From Croceicoccus sp. (GTDB lineage Bacteria > Pseudomonadota > Alphaproteobacteria > Sphingomonadales > Sphingomonadaceae): a stretch of DNA of 64,000 bases. The stretch lies in NCBI GenBank assembly GCA_002694745.1, contig NZMY01000002.1, forward strand, positions 1 to 64,000, read 5' to 3'. The notes under the pieces were generated by a model. The model was not told where the DNA came from, ran no database searches, and worked only from the letters and a program-made list of their open reading frames with translations. Of the stretch, positions 1 to 8,407 are shown in pieces. How positions within the stretch are numbered: position 1 is the first letter of the stretch; the number at the start of each line of letters is the position of its first letter. Both the position numbers and the translations under genes were made by a program.

Positions 1-258
1 ATGCAGAACGGCTTCGTGGAAAGCTTCAATGGCCGTCTGCGCGACGAGTGCCTCAACGAGACGCTGTTCACCTCGCTGGCCCATGCGCGGTTCGTGCTGG
101 CCGCCTGGCGGCACGACTACAACACGGTCAGGCCACACTCGAAACTGGGCGGAAAGACCCCCGCCGAGATCGCCGGCGAACGTGTCTGGGGGCATGCCCC
201 CAGACACGTTGCCATCCCATCAAACATCAATCATGAAGGACCGAGACTCTACCTCTGA
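1..258 (+). CDS. IS3-family transposase (OrfB, integrase core), C-terminal fragment
   Basis: The reading frame is already open at base 1, so only the last 85 residues or so of the transposase are present. The fragment carries the end of the rve integrase core: [18 protein letters not shown] contains the final glutamate of the DDE triad with the arginine about seven residues later. It continues with the typical [20 protein letters not shown] tail. This protein cuts and joins the IS ends during transposition. The ATG at base 1 is probably an internal methionine. Whether the full gene is intact or made by programmed frameshifting cannot be judged here. Confidence 0.9.
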   Translation: MQNGFVESFNGRLRDECLNETLFTSLAHARFVLAAWRHDYNTVRPHSKLGGKTPAEIAGERVWGHAPRHVAIPSNINHEGPRLYL

Positions 259-284
259 ATGGTAACAATCAGGGGAGCACGTCA
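1..284 (+). mobile_element. Right end of an IS3-family insertion sequence (left part outside window)
   Basis: The segment holds the C-terminal end of an IS3-type transposase followed by about 26 bases. It appears to stop at the TCA at 282-284, because the interrupted response regulator resumes in frame at 285. Read from the right, the terminus begins TGACGTGCTCCCC, which resembles an IS3-family terminal repeat (from memory, not searched). The left end is outside the window, so the inverted repeat partner and the target duplication cannot be checked. Confidence 0.75.
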
Positions 285-485
285 CAGCCCGTTCATCATC
301 GGCAGCGAATAGTCGAGAACGGCGATATCGGGCTGCAGCGTCCGGATCAGTTCCAGCGCGTCGCGCCCGTTGGAAGCCTCTCCCACCACGCGCCAGTCCG
401 GATGAACGGAGAGCGCCGAGCGGACACCAAGGCGAATGGCTTCGTGATCGTCGGCCAATACTATTCGGCGAATAGGACTGCTCAT
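285..485 (-). pseudogene. Response regulator receiver domain (LuxR/NarL type), cut by the IS
   Basis: The 67-residue product begins with a receiver fold: acidic pair D12-D13, the phospho-acceptor in the VLDYSLP strand at D58, and a PMMNGL loop where the chain ends. NarL/FixJ-type regulators normally run about 210 residues with a LuxR helix-turn-helix, so roughly two thirds is missing. The stop codon is supplied by the IS end itself (TGA of TGACGTGC, 284-282). The rest of the gene presumably lies beyond the left side of the IS. Any surviving product would be a receiver without an output domain. Confidence 0.8.
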
Positions 486-929
486 GTCACTGCCCCCCGG
501 ATGACGATCCCTGGTCTTGCGGCTGAATTCATCGTGTCATCATCGTGCATGGTGCGCCTCTGGCACATCAGGGTTTTCCCTGAGAGCGGCGCCAGATCGC
601 CCTTAGGCCCCGTTCGATCTGCTGCACCGCTGAACCTTCCATCAATCTAGGCACCTGCGTCAAGATGGCCGTGGCGAATGAGGATGCGGATTTACTCGAT
701 CGTATGCGAATCTGGGGGCGGGGCGAACGCAACTGCTCCTCTTGATCCACGCCGGCCGCGCTATTGACGCAAGCCCATGTAATCTGGCCGTACGGCGGCC
801 GGTATGAGGCCCGCACTACCCGTGAGCCTGCGAGATCCAATTCGCCTTGATGGGACCGCGAATGTCCCTCGGCTGCCCGGGCGTATCGCGCGATGAAGGC
901 AGTGACCCGCTCGCTACACTTGAAACAGG
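486..929. other. Noncoding stretch between the broken regulator and the symporter gene
   Basis: These 444 bases lie upstream of the truncated response regulator and downstream of the SLC13-type symporter, both on the minus strand. Open frames here have no recognisable protein features. The region should contain the promoter of the regulator, but I see no convincing -35/-10 pair, terminator hairpin with a T run, or RNA gene. Confidence 0.5.
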
Positions 930-2393
930 TCAGTATCGCAGACCCATGGCGGCATCTCCCAGAAGATAGCATGCAAGCGTGATGAGAACCACGCCGACAA
1001 GGTTCAACACCACCCCGCCCCGCGCCATCTGCTCGATGCCCACCCTTCCCGTGCTGAACACGATTGCATTGGGCGGCGTCCCCACCGGAAGCATGAAGGC
1101 ACATGTGGCCGCCAGGGCTGCGGGGACAAGCAAAGACATCGGATCCATGTCCATCGCTATCGCGACTGCACCTAGAATGGGGATGAAGGTCGCAGCGGTC
1201 GCCGTATTGCTGGTGACTTCGGTGAGGAAGATGACCAGGGCAACGATTGCGGCGATCAGCAGGACGACGGGAAGCGTAGCCATATCGCCGACGAAAGATC
1301 CCATCCAGCCGTCGAGACCGGTCGCCGACACTGCCGACGCCAGGCTCAATCCTCCCCCGAACAGCAGAAGGACGCCCCAGGGAAGGCTTTCCTCCGCATC
1401 CTTCCAGTCCAGCACCGCGTCCCCGTCTGCGTTCGCGGGCAAAAGGAAAAGGGACAAGGCCGCCGCGATTGCTATCACGGCATCGTCGATCGCCGCCAGC
1501 CATGGCGGCATCGCGATAATGCCTGCGGCAAGACCGGGTACGATCCAGAAGAACGCCGCAGCGGCAAAGGCGCCAAGCGACATCTTCTCTCCCCTGCGAA
1601 CGGGTCCGAGTGCGGCGATTTCGCGGTCCAGCGTATCGTGACCATCGCTCAGCCCATCCAGCCGAAACGGATACAACACCCGCGTCATCAGGAACCAGCC
1701 GATCAGGATGAATGCGAAAGCCGTCGGCAGGCCGATCACCATCCAGTCGAGAAAGCCGATCCTGATGCCCAGCTCGGTCAGGGCGTAGGCCGCGATGATC
1801 GCATTGGGCGGGCTGCCGAGCAGCGTCCCCAGCCCTCCCATGCTGGCCGACCACGCGATCGCCAGCATCATGCAGACGCCGAATTGCTCGACATGGGTGG
1901 ACTTTTCCTCGTTTTCACCAAGGCCGTCCGTGACAAGCGATATGAGGGAAACGCCGATCGGCAGCATCATCAATGTGGTGGCGGTATTCGACACCCACAT
2001 CGACAGGAACCCAGTCGCCAGCATCATGCCCAATATGATGCTGCGTGGCCCGGTACCGATCACGCGCATCACCACAAGCGCGAAACGTCGATGCACGTTC
2101 CATTTTTCGAGGCCGATCGCCAGCAGAAACCCGCCAAGGAAAAGGAACACGATGGGATTGGCATAAGGTGCCGTCACCTCTGCAACCGGCAGGCCCGCAA
2201 GGGTGGGAAACAAGGCAATCGGAAGCAATGATGTCGCCGCGAGCGGAATGGCTTCTGTCATCCACCAGATCGCCATCATCGTGCCCACGGCAGCGACAAT
2301 GCGGGCCTGTTCATCCAGATCCTGCGCATTCGCCAGCAGGATCCAGACCACAATGGCGGCGACAGGACCGGACGCACGCAAAAGCCAGATCAA
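930..2393 (-). CDS. SLC13/DASS-family sodium:anion symporter
   Basis: This is a 487-residue polytopic membrane protein matching the divalent anion:Na+ symporter family, which imports dicarboxylates, sulfate or related anions. The N-terminal half has a long hydrophobic scaffold with the MTEAIPL motif. Two SNT-containing elements, SNTATTLMMLPIG and SNTATAATFIPILGA, occur in the repeat-related halves where DASS transporters bind Na+ and substrate. The length is normal for the family. The longest frame starts with TTG at 2393, and no strong Shine-Dalgarno sequence settles the start. A nine-C run sits about 30 bases upstream. The substrate cannot be told from sequence alone. Confidence 0.88.
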   Translation of the reverse strand: MIWLLRASGPVAAIVVWILLANAQDLDEQARIVAAVGTMMAIWWMTEAIPLAATSLLPIALFPTLAGLPVAEVTAPYANPIVFLFLGGFLLAIGLEKWNVHRRFALVVMRVIGTGPRSIILGMMLATGFLSMWVSNTATTLMMLPIGVSLISLVTDGLGENEEKSTHVEQFGVCMMLAIAWSASMGGLGTLLGSPPNAIIAAYALTELGIRIGFLDWMVIGLPTAFAFILIGWFLMTRVLYPFRLDGLSDGHDTLDREIAALGPVRRGEKMSLGAFAAAAFFWIVPGLAAGIIAMPPWLAAIDDAVIAIAAALSLFLLPANADGDAVLDWKDAEESLPWGVLLLFGGGLSLASAVSATGLDGWMGSFVGDMATLPVVLLIAAIVALVIFLTEVTSNTATAATFIPILGAVAIAMDMDPMSLLVPAALAATCAFMLPVGTPPNAIVFSTGRVGIEQMARGGVVLNLVGVVLITLACYLLGDAAMGLRY

Positions 2394-2422
2394 TGGCCGG
2401 GACCGTTGTTGCTCCGAAATTG

Positions 2423-2431
2423 CCCCCCCCC
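2423..2431. repeat. Nine-base poly-C tract upstream of the symporter gene
   Basis: A run of nine C residues (nine G on the minus strand) lies 30-38 bases upstream of the symporter start codon at 2393, where promoter or leader elements would be expected. Runs of this length can change by slipped-strand mispairing. Confidence 0.8.
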
Positions 2432-2582
2432 GTCAACGCCATCTTCTATTCTTACAAAGTAACGATCAGGCGAACCTGCCGACAAGTACCTCTCGGCCAT
2501 CCCAATCAGCCAGCAGGTGTTGGGAACCTGTCCTTAACCAGCATCTGATAGAGACGGAAGCGCAGCAGAACAGGATTTTGCG

Positions 2583-2951
2583 ATGTCTCGTCGGGGGCAT
2601 GAAAGATTTAATTCGGATCGACAAGTCGAATGCCGCGTCGACGGCCGGACGTTCACGGCCGTTCTTTACAACGTGTCGCTCTCGGGCTGCCTGATCGAAA
2701 TGCCGTTGAACCGGATCATCAAAGGTGACCGCGTTCACCTGAAGGATGGCAGTATTCGCATGTCGGGCCTGGTGGTCTGGCATGACGAAAGGAATGCCGG
2801 CCTGCGTTTCGATCAGCCCTTGCATGAAGCGGTCGTTCGTTTTCTGGGCTATGACCCAGCCAAAGGCGAGCCAATCGTGCCCACCGACCGATTTGGAAGA
2901 GCCCTACCTCGCCTTCCGCGAAACGACCGACATTTCGGGGAGAACCCGTAA
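2583..2951 (+). CDS. PilZ-domain protein (predicted cyclic di-GMP binding)
   Basis: This 122-residue protein is essentially a single PilZ domain. The N-terminal RxxxR arginines are R4 and R8 (RGHERF), and the second c-di-GMP-contacting motif appears as NVSLSG, matching (D/N)xSxxG. Both key elements are intact, so ligand binding is plausible. There is no membrane segment or partner domain, so it is probably a cytosolic adaptor. It stands alone, convergent with the downstream marR-type gene. The ATG at 2583 is the first in frame and gives a complete domain. A second PilZ gene lies behind motB at 33655. Confidence 0.85.
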   Translation: MSRRGHERFNSDRQVECRVDGRTFTAVLYNVSLSGCLIEMPLNRIIKGDRVHLKDGSIRMSGLVVWHDERNAGLRFDQPLHEAVVRFLGYDPAKGEPIVPTDRFGRALPRLPRNDRHFGENP

Positions 2952-2982
2952 GAAGCATATTCTCTGCGACGAGAAAATCTCG

Positions 2983-3465
2983 CTATTCCTCGCAAATGCG
3001 ACGGAGCAGCGAAAGCAACATCGCCTGTTCATCGGGCCGAAGCCCCGCCGCCATGCGATCCTGTGCTGCAAGTGCCTTGTTCATGCATTGCCGGGTAACC
3101 TCTCGTCCCTCCTCGGTAAGGACAAGCGTGATGACGCGTTTGTCGGCGGTTGAGCGGGACCGGCGGAGCAAGCCACGCTGCTCTAGCCGATCAAGCGTAT
3201 AGGTAATGGCAGCGCCATTCTGGAAGCGCAGCCTGGCAACTTCACTGGGCGTCGAGGCGCGACCGAAATAAATTGTAGTGAGAACGCCAAATTGATGGGA
3301 ACTCAACGCACAGTCCGATAACGCTGCATCGATATTATCGACGATCTTGTTAAAGCTGCGTCGCAAATTGAAAGCGAGCGAACTTTCGAAAAATTGCTCC
3401 TCTTCTCGGACGGCGCGGTCCGCAGCCTGCTTTCCATGTGCTTCATTCGTCATCGCAGAAATCAA
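2983..3465 (-). CDS. MarR-family transcriptional regulator
   Basis: This 160-residue protein has the winged-helix layout of MarR regulators. After an N-terminal helix there is the recognition region (STPSEVARL, then AITYTLDRLEQRGLLRR) and the wing with the signature DKRVITLVLTEEG, followed by a long C-terminal dimerisation helix. MarR proteins usually repress a neighbouring gene and release DNA on binding a small phenolic or lipophilic ligand. It is divergent from the exopolysaccharide kinase gene at 3910, with a 444-base gap that may hold its operator. The actual target is unknown. Confidence 0.88.
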   Translation of the reverse strand: MISAMTNEAHGKQAADRAVREEEQFFESSLAFNLRRSFNKIVDNIDAALSDCALSSHQFGVLTTIYFGRASTPSEVARLRFQNGAAITYTLDRLEQRGLLRRSRSTADKRVITLVLTEEGREVTRQCMNKALAAQDRMAAGLRPDEQAMLLSLLRRICEE

Positions 3466-3909
3466 TTTATACTACCAACAATCGGAATTTTCGATCTGGA
3501 GATCGCGTGACCGCTACAGACATCGTGCCTGCGCCGCCGCGGGACCACGCAAGCTAAGACACGAACGCAACGATAGCGCAACCCTTCGATTCGCGAGCCT
3601 TCGATATTTATCGCTGAATTTCATGAAGTTATACAAGATCTCAGGTGCTGGATCCGCGGTGCGTCCGTTCGGCCTTGCACAATCGATTTTCAGTCGATCA
3701 AACGTCCTATCCAGATTGAAAAAGCGACCCGACAGAGATGAATGACCTCCGCGATTGGCATCACCTAACTAACCACATGGGATGAGGCCGTGCCGCCCGA
3801 CTGCGCCGCAATTTCTCTTGCTGCGTTGGCGAAGGACTTGGTAAACATATGGTTATTAGCAATGCGTGCTGGCGATTTTTGACGACCAGCCAACGATCGG
3901 GGCCGGTAC
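3466..3909. other. Intergenic region between the marR-type gene and the exopolysaccharide operon
   Basis: This 444-base region separates two divergent genes and must hold their promoters. It looks more AT-rich than the flanking genes. An inverted repeat ATCGA-N7-TCGAT is visible at 3682-3698, and ATCG-N7-CGAT near 3481-3495. Either could be an operator, but both are short and unproven. No RNA gene or convincing small protein was found. Confidence 0.45.
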
Positions 3910-6096
3910 ATGAACGATGGAACTGTCGCACAGTCTATCGTGCTTCCGCACCGTAGTCCGAAAAGCCTTCTCACAGGCTGGATCGGAACCCAATCCCGCC
4001 AACATCCGGAACGTTCGTCGCTTTCGCTGGGCGACTTTGCGCGGGCGCTTCGCCACCGCTGGATGCTGTTTGCGGCAATCCTCGTCGCGGTCACGCTGCT
4101 GGTCATCCTGGCAAGCTTCGTTCTTCCCGCGCGCTATTCTGCCGAGGCGAAGCTGCGCATCGAGCCCAATCCCGGCAGCACCGCGCAAATCGCGAACAAT
4201 CCGGATCGACCACCGGATCAAGCCCTGATCGAGACCGAGGTCAATCTCATTCGCTCGCGCTCCGTACTCGGCGCTGCAATAGACAGCGTCGGATCCGACA
4301 GGGTAGCGGAAATCGTCAAGGCCGATGCTCCGCTCGATGAAGCCGGATTCCGTAATGCCGCCATCCGGGCGGTGGGCGATGCGATCGATGTCGAGCGCGA
4401 GGGGCAGAGCTATCTGGTCGGCATATCCGCACCCCTGCCCGACCCCGACCTGGCGGCCAGCCTCGCCAATGCCATCGCCCAATCCTACCTCGACCTGCGG
4501 CACAGCAGCAACGAAACCACGGGCAGCGAGCAGCTGGAAAATATCGAGGACCAGATTTCCGAGGTCCGTTCCAATCTCGACAGTGCGGAGCGCGCCGCGG
4601 CCGAGTATCGTGCCTCGCGCGGCATCGTCTCGGACGACAGCGCGGGCACGATAACCCAGCAGCAGATCGCCCCGATCTCGATGCAGCTGGCAACGGCAGA
4701 GGCGCAGGCCGCCGAGGCGGCGGCGCGGCTCTCCTCGGCGCAGCGCGAAATCGCGCGCGGCGGTATCGAGGCGCTTTCGGAAAACATGCGCTCGGACGTC
4801 GTGACCGAGTTGCAGCGTCAGCGCGCCGACATCATGCGCGAGCGCGGCGAGATCGTGACCAAATACGGTCCCAACCATCCCGCCATGATCGAGGCGAACC
4901 AGCAACTGGCTGATATCGATGCCCAGTTGCGGGCCGAGGCGACCCGCATCGAGAACAATCTCGCGGCCAACGCACGATCGACGGCAGCGAGCGCGGCCAG
5001 CCTGCGAAGCAAGCTGAACGAATTGCGCGCAAGGCAGGCCAGCGATGCGCGGCAGTCCGTGGCTGCGGAGGGGCTGGAACGCGAAGCCTTGGCCCAGCGG
5101 GAAGCCTATCAGGAGCTGACCCAGGCGGCCCAATATGCGCGCCAGTTGCAGCAGGGGGCCATTCCGGCAGGCGTGATCGTGCAAAAGGCTGTCGCCCCGG
5201 ACGATCCCAGCTTTCCGAACCGACCGCTGTTCGCCATTCTGGGCGCGCTCGTCGGAGGGCTGCTTGGCGCCGGTGTGGTCGGCTTTCGCGAGATGTCGGG
5301 GCAAACGATCCTGTCGCCGGACGACGTGGCAAAGCGTGTGGGAATCGGCTGCGGCGGTGTCCTGCCCCCCGTGACGGCAAAGCAGCGGCGCAAGGCCGGT
5401 TCGGGCGAGAATGTATGGGACTATGTGATAGCCCGCCCCACGTCGAAATATGCGGAATCGCTGCGGCAGATACGTCGGGCGATCCGCGCCGATGTCAGAG
5501 GCAAGACCGGCGTCTATGCCATTACTTCGGCCGTGCCCGGCGAAGGCAAGACGACTTTGGCGATCAGCCTCGGCAGGATTGCCGCGCTATCGGGCGATGA
5601 AGTTCTGGTCATCGATTGCGACCTGAGGCGGCGGTCTCTTTCCAGCGATCTCGGTCTCAGCTCGCCCCATTCGCTCAGCGATGTCATTCACGGACGGGTG
5701 TCGCTGAATGAGGCGATCCTGACCGATACCGCATCGGGCCTCGATGTCCTCCCGGCTTCCGAGGCGGACAATGTCGGGCGCGATATCCTTGGGAGCGCGG
5801 CGATGGCCCAGCTCTTGGCAAGACTGCGTGGCCAATTCGACATGGTGCTTCTGGATACGCCGCCATTGCTGGCAGTCGCAGACGCACGCACCGTGGCGGC
5901 TCTCGCCGACGGGACCATCTTCTCAATCGATGCGGATTCGACGCCCGCGGCAACCGCTCGCGCAGCGGTCGCGCGGCTGGAAGCGGATGGCATCACAAAC
6001 CTTGGCGCCATCCTGACCTTCCGAAAGGCCGGCAAGGCCGCAAAGGCCGCTATGGGGCAGGATTACGGAAAGTATGACGATTATTTTTCGGATTGA
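3910..6096 (+). CDS. Exopolysaccharide chain-length protein fused to BY-kinase (Wzc/ExoP/GumC-like)
   Basis: This 728-residue inner-membrane protein controls export and chain length of a Wzy-type polysaccharide. The first membrane helix is at about residues 52-73, followed by a Wzz-type periplasmic domain with long coiled coils (about 200-430). A second helix comes just after a PNRP proline motif. The C-terminal tyrosine kinase has Walker A (PGEGKTT, 543-549), Walker A' (VLVIDCDLRR) and Walker B (MVLLDTPP). A short tail carries tyrosines Y719, Y722 and Y725, the likely autophosphorylation sites. It opens the plus-strand half of the locus. No outer-membrane Wza-like partner is in the window. 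Confidence 0.93.
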   Translation: MNDGTVAQSIVLPHRSPKSLLTGWIGTQSRQHPERSSLSLGDFARALRHRWMLFAAILVAVTLLVILASFVLPARYSAEAKLRIEPNPGSTAQIANNPDRPPDQALIETEVNLIRSRSVLGAAIDSVGSDRVAEIVKADAPLDEAGFRNAAIRAVGDAIDVEREGQSYLVGISAPLPDPDLAASLANAIAQSYLDLRHSSNETTGSEQLENIEDQISEVRSNLDSAERAAAEYRASRGIVSDDSAGTITQQQIAPISMQLATAEAQAAEAAARLSSAQREIARGGIEALSENMRSDVVTELQRQRADIMRERGEIVTKYGPNHPAMIEANQQLADIDAQLRAEATRIENNLAANARSTAASAASLRSKLNELRARQASDARQSVAAEGLEREALAQREAYQELTQAAQYARQLQQGAIPAGVIVQKAVAPDDPSFPNRPLFAILGALVGGLLGAGVVGFREMSGQTILSPDDVAKRVGIGCGGVLPPVTAKQRRKAGSGENVWDYVIARPTSKYAESLRQIRRAIRADVRGKTGVYAITSAVPGEGKTTLAISLGRIAALSGDEVLVIDCDLRRRSLSSDLGLSSPHSLSDVIHGRVSLNEAILTDTASGLDVLPASEADNVGRDILGSAAMAQLLARLRGQFDMVLLDTPPLLAVADARTVAALADGTIFSIDADSTPAATARAAVARLEADGITNLGAILTFRKAGKAAKAAMGQDYGKYDDYFSD

Positions 6097-6406
6097 CGAT
6101 TGCTGCACTGCAATATGAATTGAACATCAGGTTAATTTGACGGTATTATTCGAGTTCTGGGGCATTCAAAGAGATTTTCGACGTATCGCGTATTGCATGA
6201 CAAGCATTGCCTAAATGCATGCTTTGTAAATGTTTTAGCGTGCGCAAGAATTAGCCCCGATACGCTTGCGGTTGTTCTGACACTGAACTGGAGGTCGTGT
6301 GACGTGGCATTGAGATTCGCCAGATTTTCCGGACCGGACGCTACCGGCATTTCGGTGCCGGCGGCTTTCGTCATCGGGCGGCGGGCGATCTCTTCCGTGA
6401 TGCGGG
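6097..6406. other. AT-rich gap after the kinase gene
   Basis: These 310 bases are visibly more AT-rich than the genes around them. Directly after the stop codon is an inverted repeat ATTGC-N6-GCAAT at 6099-6114 that could be an operator, but it lacks a T run and is a poor terminator. The gap probably contains a separate promoter for the glycosyltransferase gene. I see no credible small protein or RNA gene. Confidence 0.4.
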
Positions 6407-7441
6407 GTGCTTATGGGTAATCTTGCATTCGACTTCGCCACCGATGCCGAAACCGCACTGGTTGCGATCATCATCCCGACACTGAACGAGGAGGATCACA
6501 TCGAGGCAACCCTTGATGCGCTTGCCCGTCAGTCGCTGGGCTATTGCAAGGAAATCATCGTCGTCGACGGTGGAAGCTCGGACGCCACCTGCGCCATCGT
6601 TCGCGACTATGCCGACAGGGATGACCGGGTTCGGCTGATCCATAATGCCAATCGCCTGCAATCCTCCGGCATCAATCTGGCCGTGTCGCAACTCGATCCG
6701 GACACGCGCTATTTCATCAGGGCCGACGCGCATTCCGTCTATCCCGAGGATTTCGTCGAAAAGCTTTTAAATGCGGCTGTTTCATCGGGCGCGCAAAGCG
6801 TCGTCACGCGCCTGAAGGCCGAAGGACAGACGTGCTTTCAGCGCGCGGTTGGAATGGTATCGAACAGCATTATCGGCACGGGCGGCGCCATTCACCGCGT
6901 GGGCGGGGATTCGCGCTTTGTCGATCATGGTCACCATGCGCTGTTCGACCGGCACTATTTCGCGACCATCGGCGGATATGACGAGAGTTTCGCCACCAAC
7001 GAGGATGCCGAATTCGACGTGCGCCTGTGCGCGGCTGGCGGGAAGATCTGGTTCAGCAACGATTCGACGATCACCTACCTCCCCCGCTCGACGCCCAAGG
7101 CTCTGGCGTGCCAATATTTCGCCTATGGTGCGGGGCGTGCGCGCAATCTGATGAAACACCGCAACGGGCTGCGGCTGCGCCAGTTGCTCCCCCCTCTCAC
7201 GGTGCTCGTCGTCTCGATGTGCATGGCGCTTTCGCTGTCGTCGCCGTGGTTCCTGATCGTGCCGCTGATCTACCTGCTCGCCGTCGGGTTTGCGACGATA
7301 CTCATCTACAACAAGTTGAAGGCCCGCTGCGCGCTGGCGGGGATCATCGCGGCGCCCATCATGCATTTTTCCTGGGGTGCCGGTTTCATTACCGGGTTGA
7401 CCACGTACAGACGAAATTTGCCGCTACAAAGCCAGCTATGA
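6407..7441 (+). CDS. GT2-family glycosyltransferase (ExoA-like)
   Basis: This 344-residue enzyme has a GT-A catalytic domain at its N-terminus: ATP-independent, metal-using sugar transfer is expected from IIPTLNEEDHIEATL, the VDGGSSD nucleotide-binding loop, and the FIRADAHSVYP segment that supplies the DxD-like acid. Two or three membrane helices close the chain, as in succinoglycan ExoA-type enzymes. It likely adds one sugar to the lipid-linked repeat unit at the cytoplasmic face. The start could be GTG at 6407 or ATG at 6413 (MGNLAF); neither has a strong ribosome-binding site. Confidence 0.88.
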   Translation: MLMGNLAFDFATDAETALVAIIIPTLNEEDHIEATLDALARQSLGYCKEIIVVDGGSSDATCAIVRDYADRDDRVRLIHNANRLQSSGINLAVSQLDPDTRYFIRADAHSVYPEDFVEKLLNAAVSSGAQSVVTRLKAEGQTCFQRAVGMVSNSIIGTGGAIHRVGGDSRFVDHGHHALFDRHYFATIGGYDESFATNEDAEFDVRLCAAGGKIWFSNDSTITYLPRSTPKALACQYFAYGAGRARNLMKHRNGLRLRQLLPPLTVLVVSMCMALSLSSPWFLIVPLIYLLAVGFATILIYNKLKARCALAGIIAAPIMHFSWGAGFITGLTTYRRNLPLQSQL

Positions 7442-7486
7442 TGCGGCGCTTTGCCGGTAAATGACGAACGGACCAGTCCCTTAGAA

Positions 7487-8407
7487 ATGATGAAATCGGT
7501 ACAGAAAATGGCGCGTCTCGCGCCGCTACGCTATCGTACCGTTACCCCGGTTGAGGAAATCGATCTCGGTGCTCTGGTCGCCCCGCCTAAGGACTTTCTT
7601 CCGACGAATCCGTCCCTGGCCCGACTGGGCAATCGCTTCGTCGCCAATATCCGCTGCGTCAATTACCGCCTCCGGAACGAACGGACGCTGAAAAGCGATT
7701 TCCTTGTCGGCAGTGATTGGCAAAGCCGCAACCGCGTCATCAGCTGGAGCGATGATCCCGCCAATCATGTCGAGCTGAGCGAGATGTCGGACTGCTTCGC
7801 GGGCGTCGAGGATATCCGGATGCTGGTCATCAAAAACCGGCTGTTTGCCAGCGGAACGCATCATGCGGGCGGGCGGGCGGTTATGAAATCGTTCGAATTC
7901 GACGAAACGCTGTCCCTGCTGCGCGCGCGGGACATGCCCTCGCCATTCGGATTCGGGCAGGAGAAGAACTGGGCTCCGTTCGAAAAGGATGGGCAGCTAT
8001 ACTTCGTCTACTCCATCGATCCGCTGATCATTCTGCGCGCGGCCGATAATGCTGCGGGATATGACATCGTGAACGGTGCCGGCTGCGATGCGAGCGATAT
8101 ATCCTTCACGACCGGAGGATCATCCCAAGGCATTCCGCACAAGGGCGGTTGGCTGTTCATCTTTCACAGGCGCCGGGTGCAGCCTTTGATTTCCGGCACG
8201 ATCTATGTGCACTACTGCGTCTGGATTTCGCGAGATTTCAAAACCATGCGAAAAGGGCCGCCATTCGTTATCGGCCGCCCGGCGATCCATTTTGTGGGCG
8301 GCATGGTCGAGCATGAAGGCGCCCTGCTGATCAGCTATGGACGGGCGGATTGCGAGGCATGGCTTGCCCGGATTGCGTGGCATGACTTACCGGTTCCAAT
8401 GCCGTGA
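7487..8407 (+). CDS. GH130/GH43-like five-bladed beta-propeller protein
   Basis: The product of about 306 residues resembles the GH130-like branch of beta-propeller glycoside hydrolases and phosphorylases. Visible hallmarks are GVEDIRM (the GxEDxR element that carries the acid in GH130), NWAPFEKDGQLYFVYS, and HFVGGMV followed by LLISYGRADCEAW. There is no signal peptide, so it should act in the cytoplasm. It could process or recycle a repeat-unit sugar or be a binding protein. A TTG at 7451 would add twelve residues; I prefer the paired ATG codons at 7487/7490. Its GTGA stop/start overlap couples it to the polymerase gene. The substrate is unknown. Confidence 0.7.
   Translation: MMKSVQKMARLAPLRYRTVTPVEEIDLGALVAPPKDFLPTNPSLARLGNRFVANIRCVNYRLRNERTLKSDFLVGSDWQSRNRVISWSDDPANHVELSEMSDCFAGVEDIRMLVIKNRLFASGTHHAGGRAVMKSFEFDETLSLLRARDMPSPFGFGQEKNWAPFEKDGQLYFVYSIDPLIILRAADNAAGYDIVNGAGCDASDISFTTGGSSQGIPHKGGWLFIFHRRRVQPLISGTIYVHYCVWISRDFKTMRKGPPFVIGRPAIHFVGGMVEHEGALLISYGRADCEAWLARIAWHDLPVPMP

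Noticed and set aside
486-650. Small plus-strand frame after the IS
   Set aside because: No family resemblance, no ribosome-binding site, partly antisense to the receiver fragment.
2970-2982. CGAGA-AAA-TCTCG hairpin next to the marR-type stop
   Set aside because: Stem too short and no T run; not a convincing terminator.
3856-5304. Long minus-strand open frame opposite the Wzc-like gene
   Set aside because: Arg/Gly/His-rich composition without motifs; a by-product of GC-rich codon use on the other strand.
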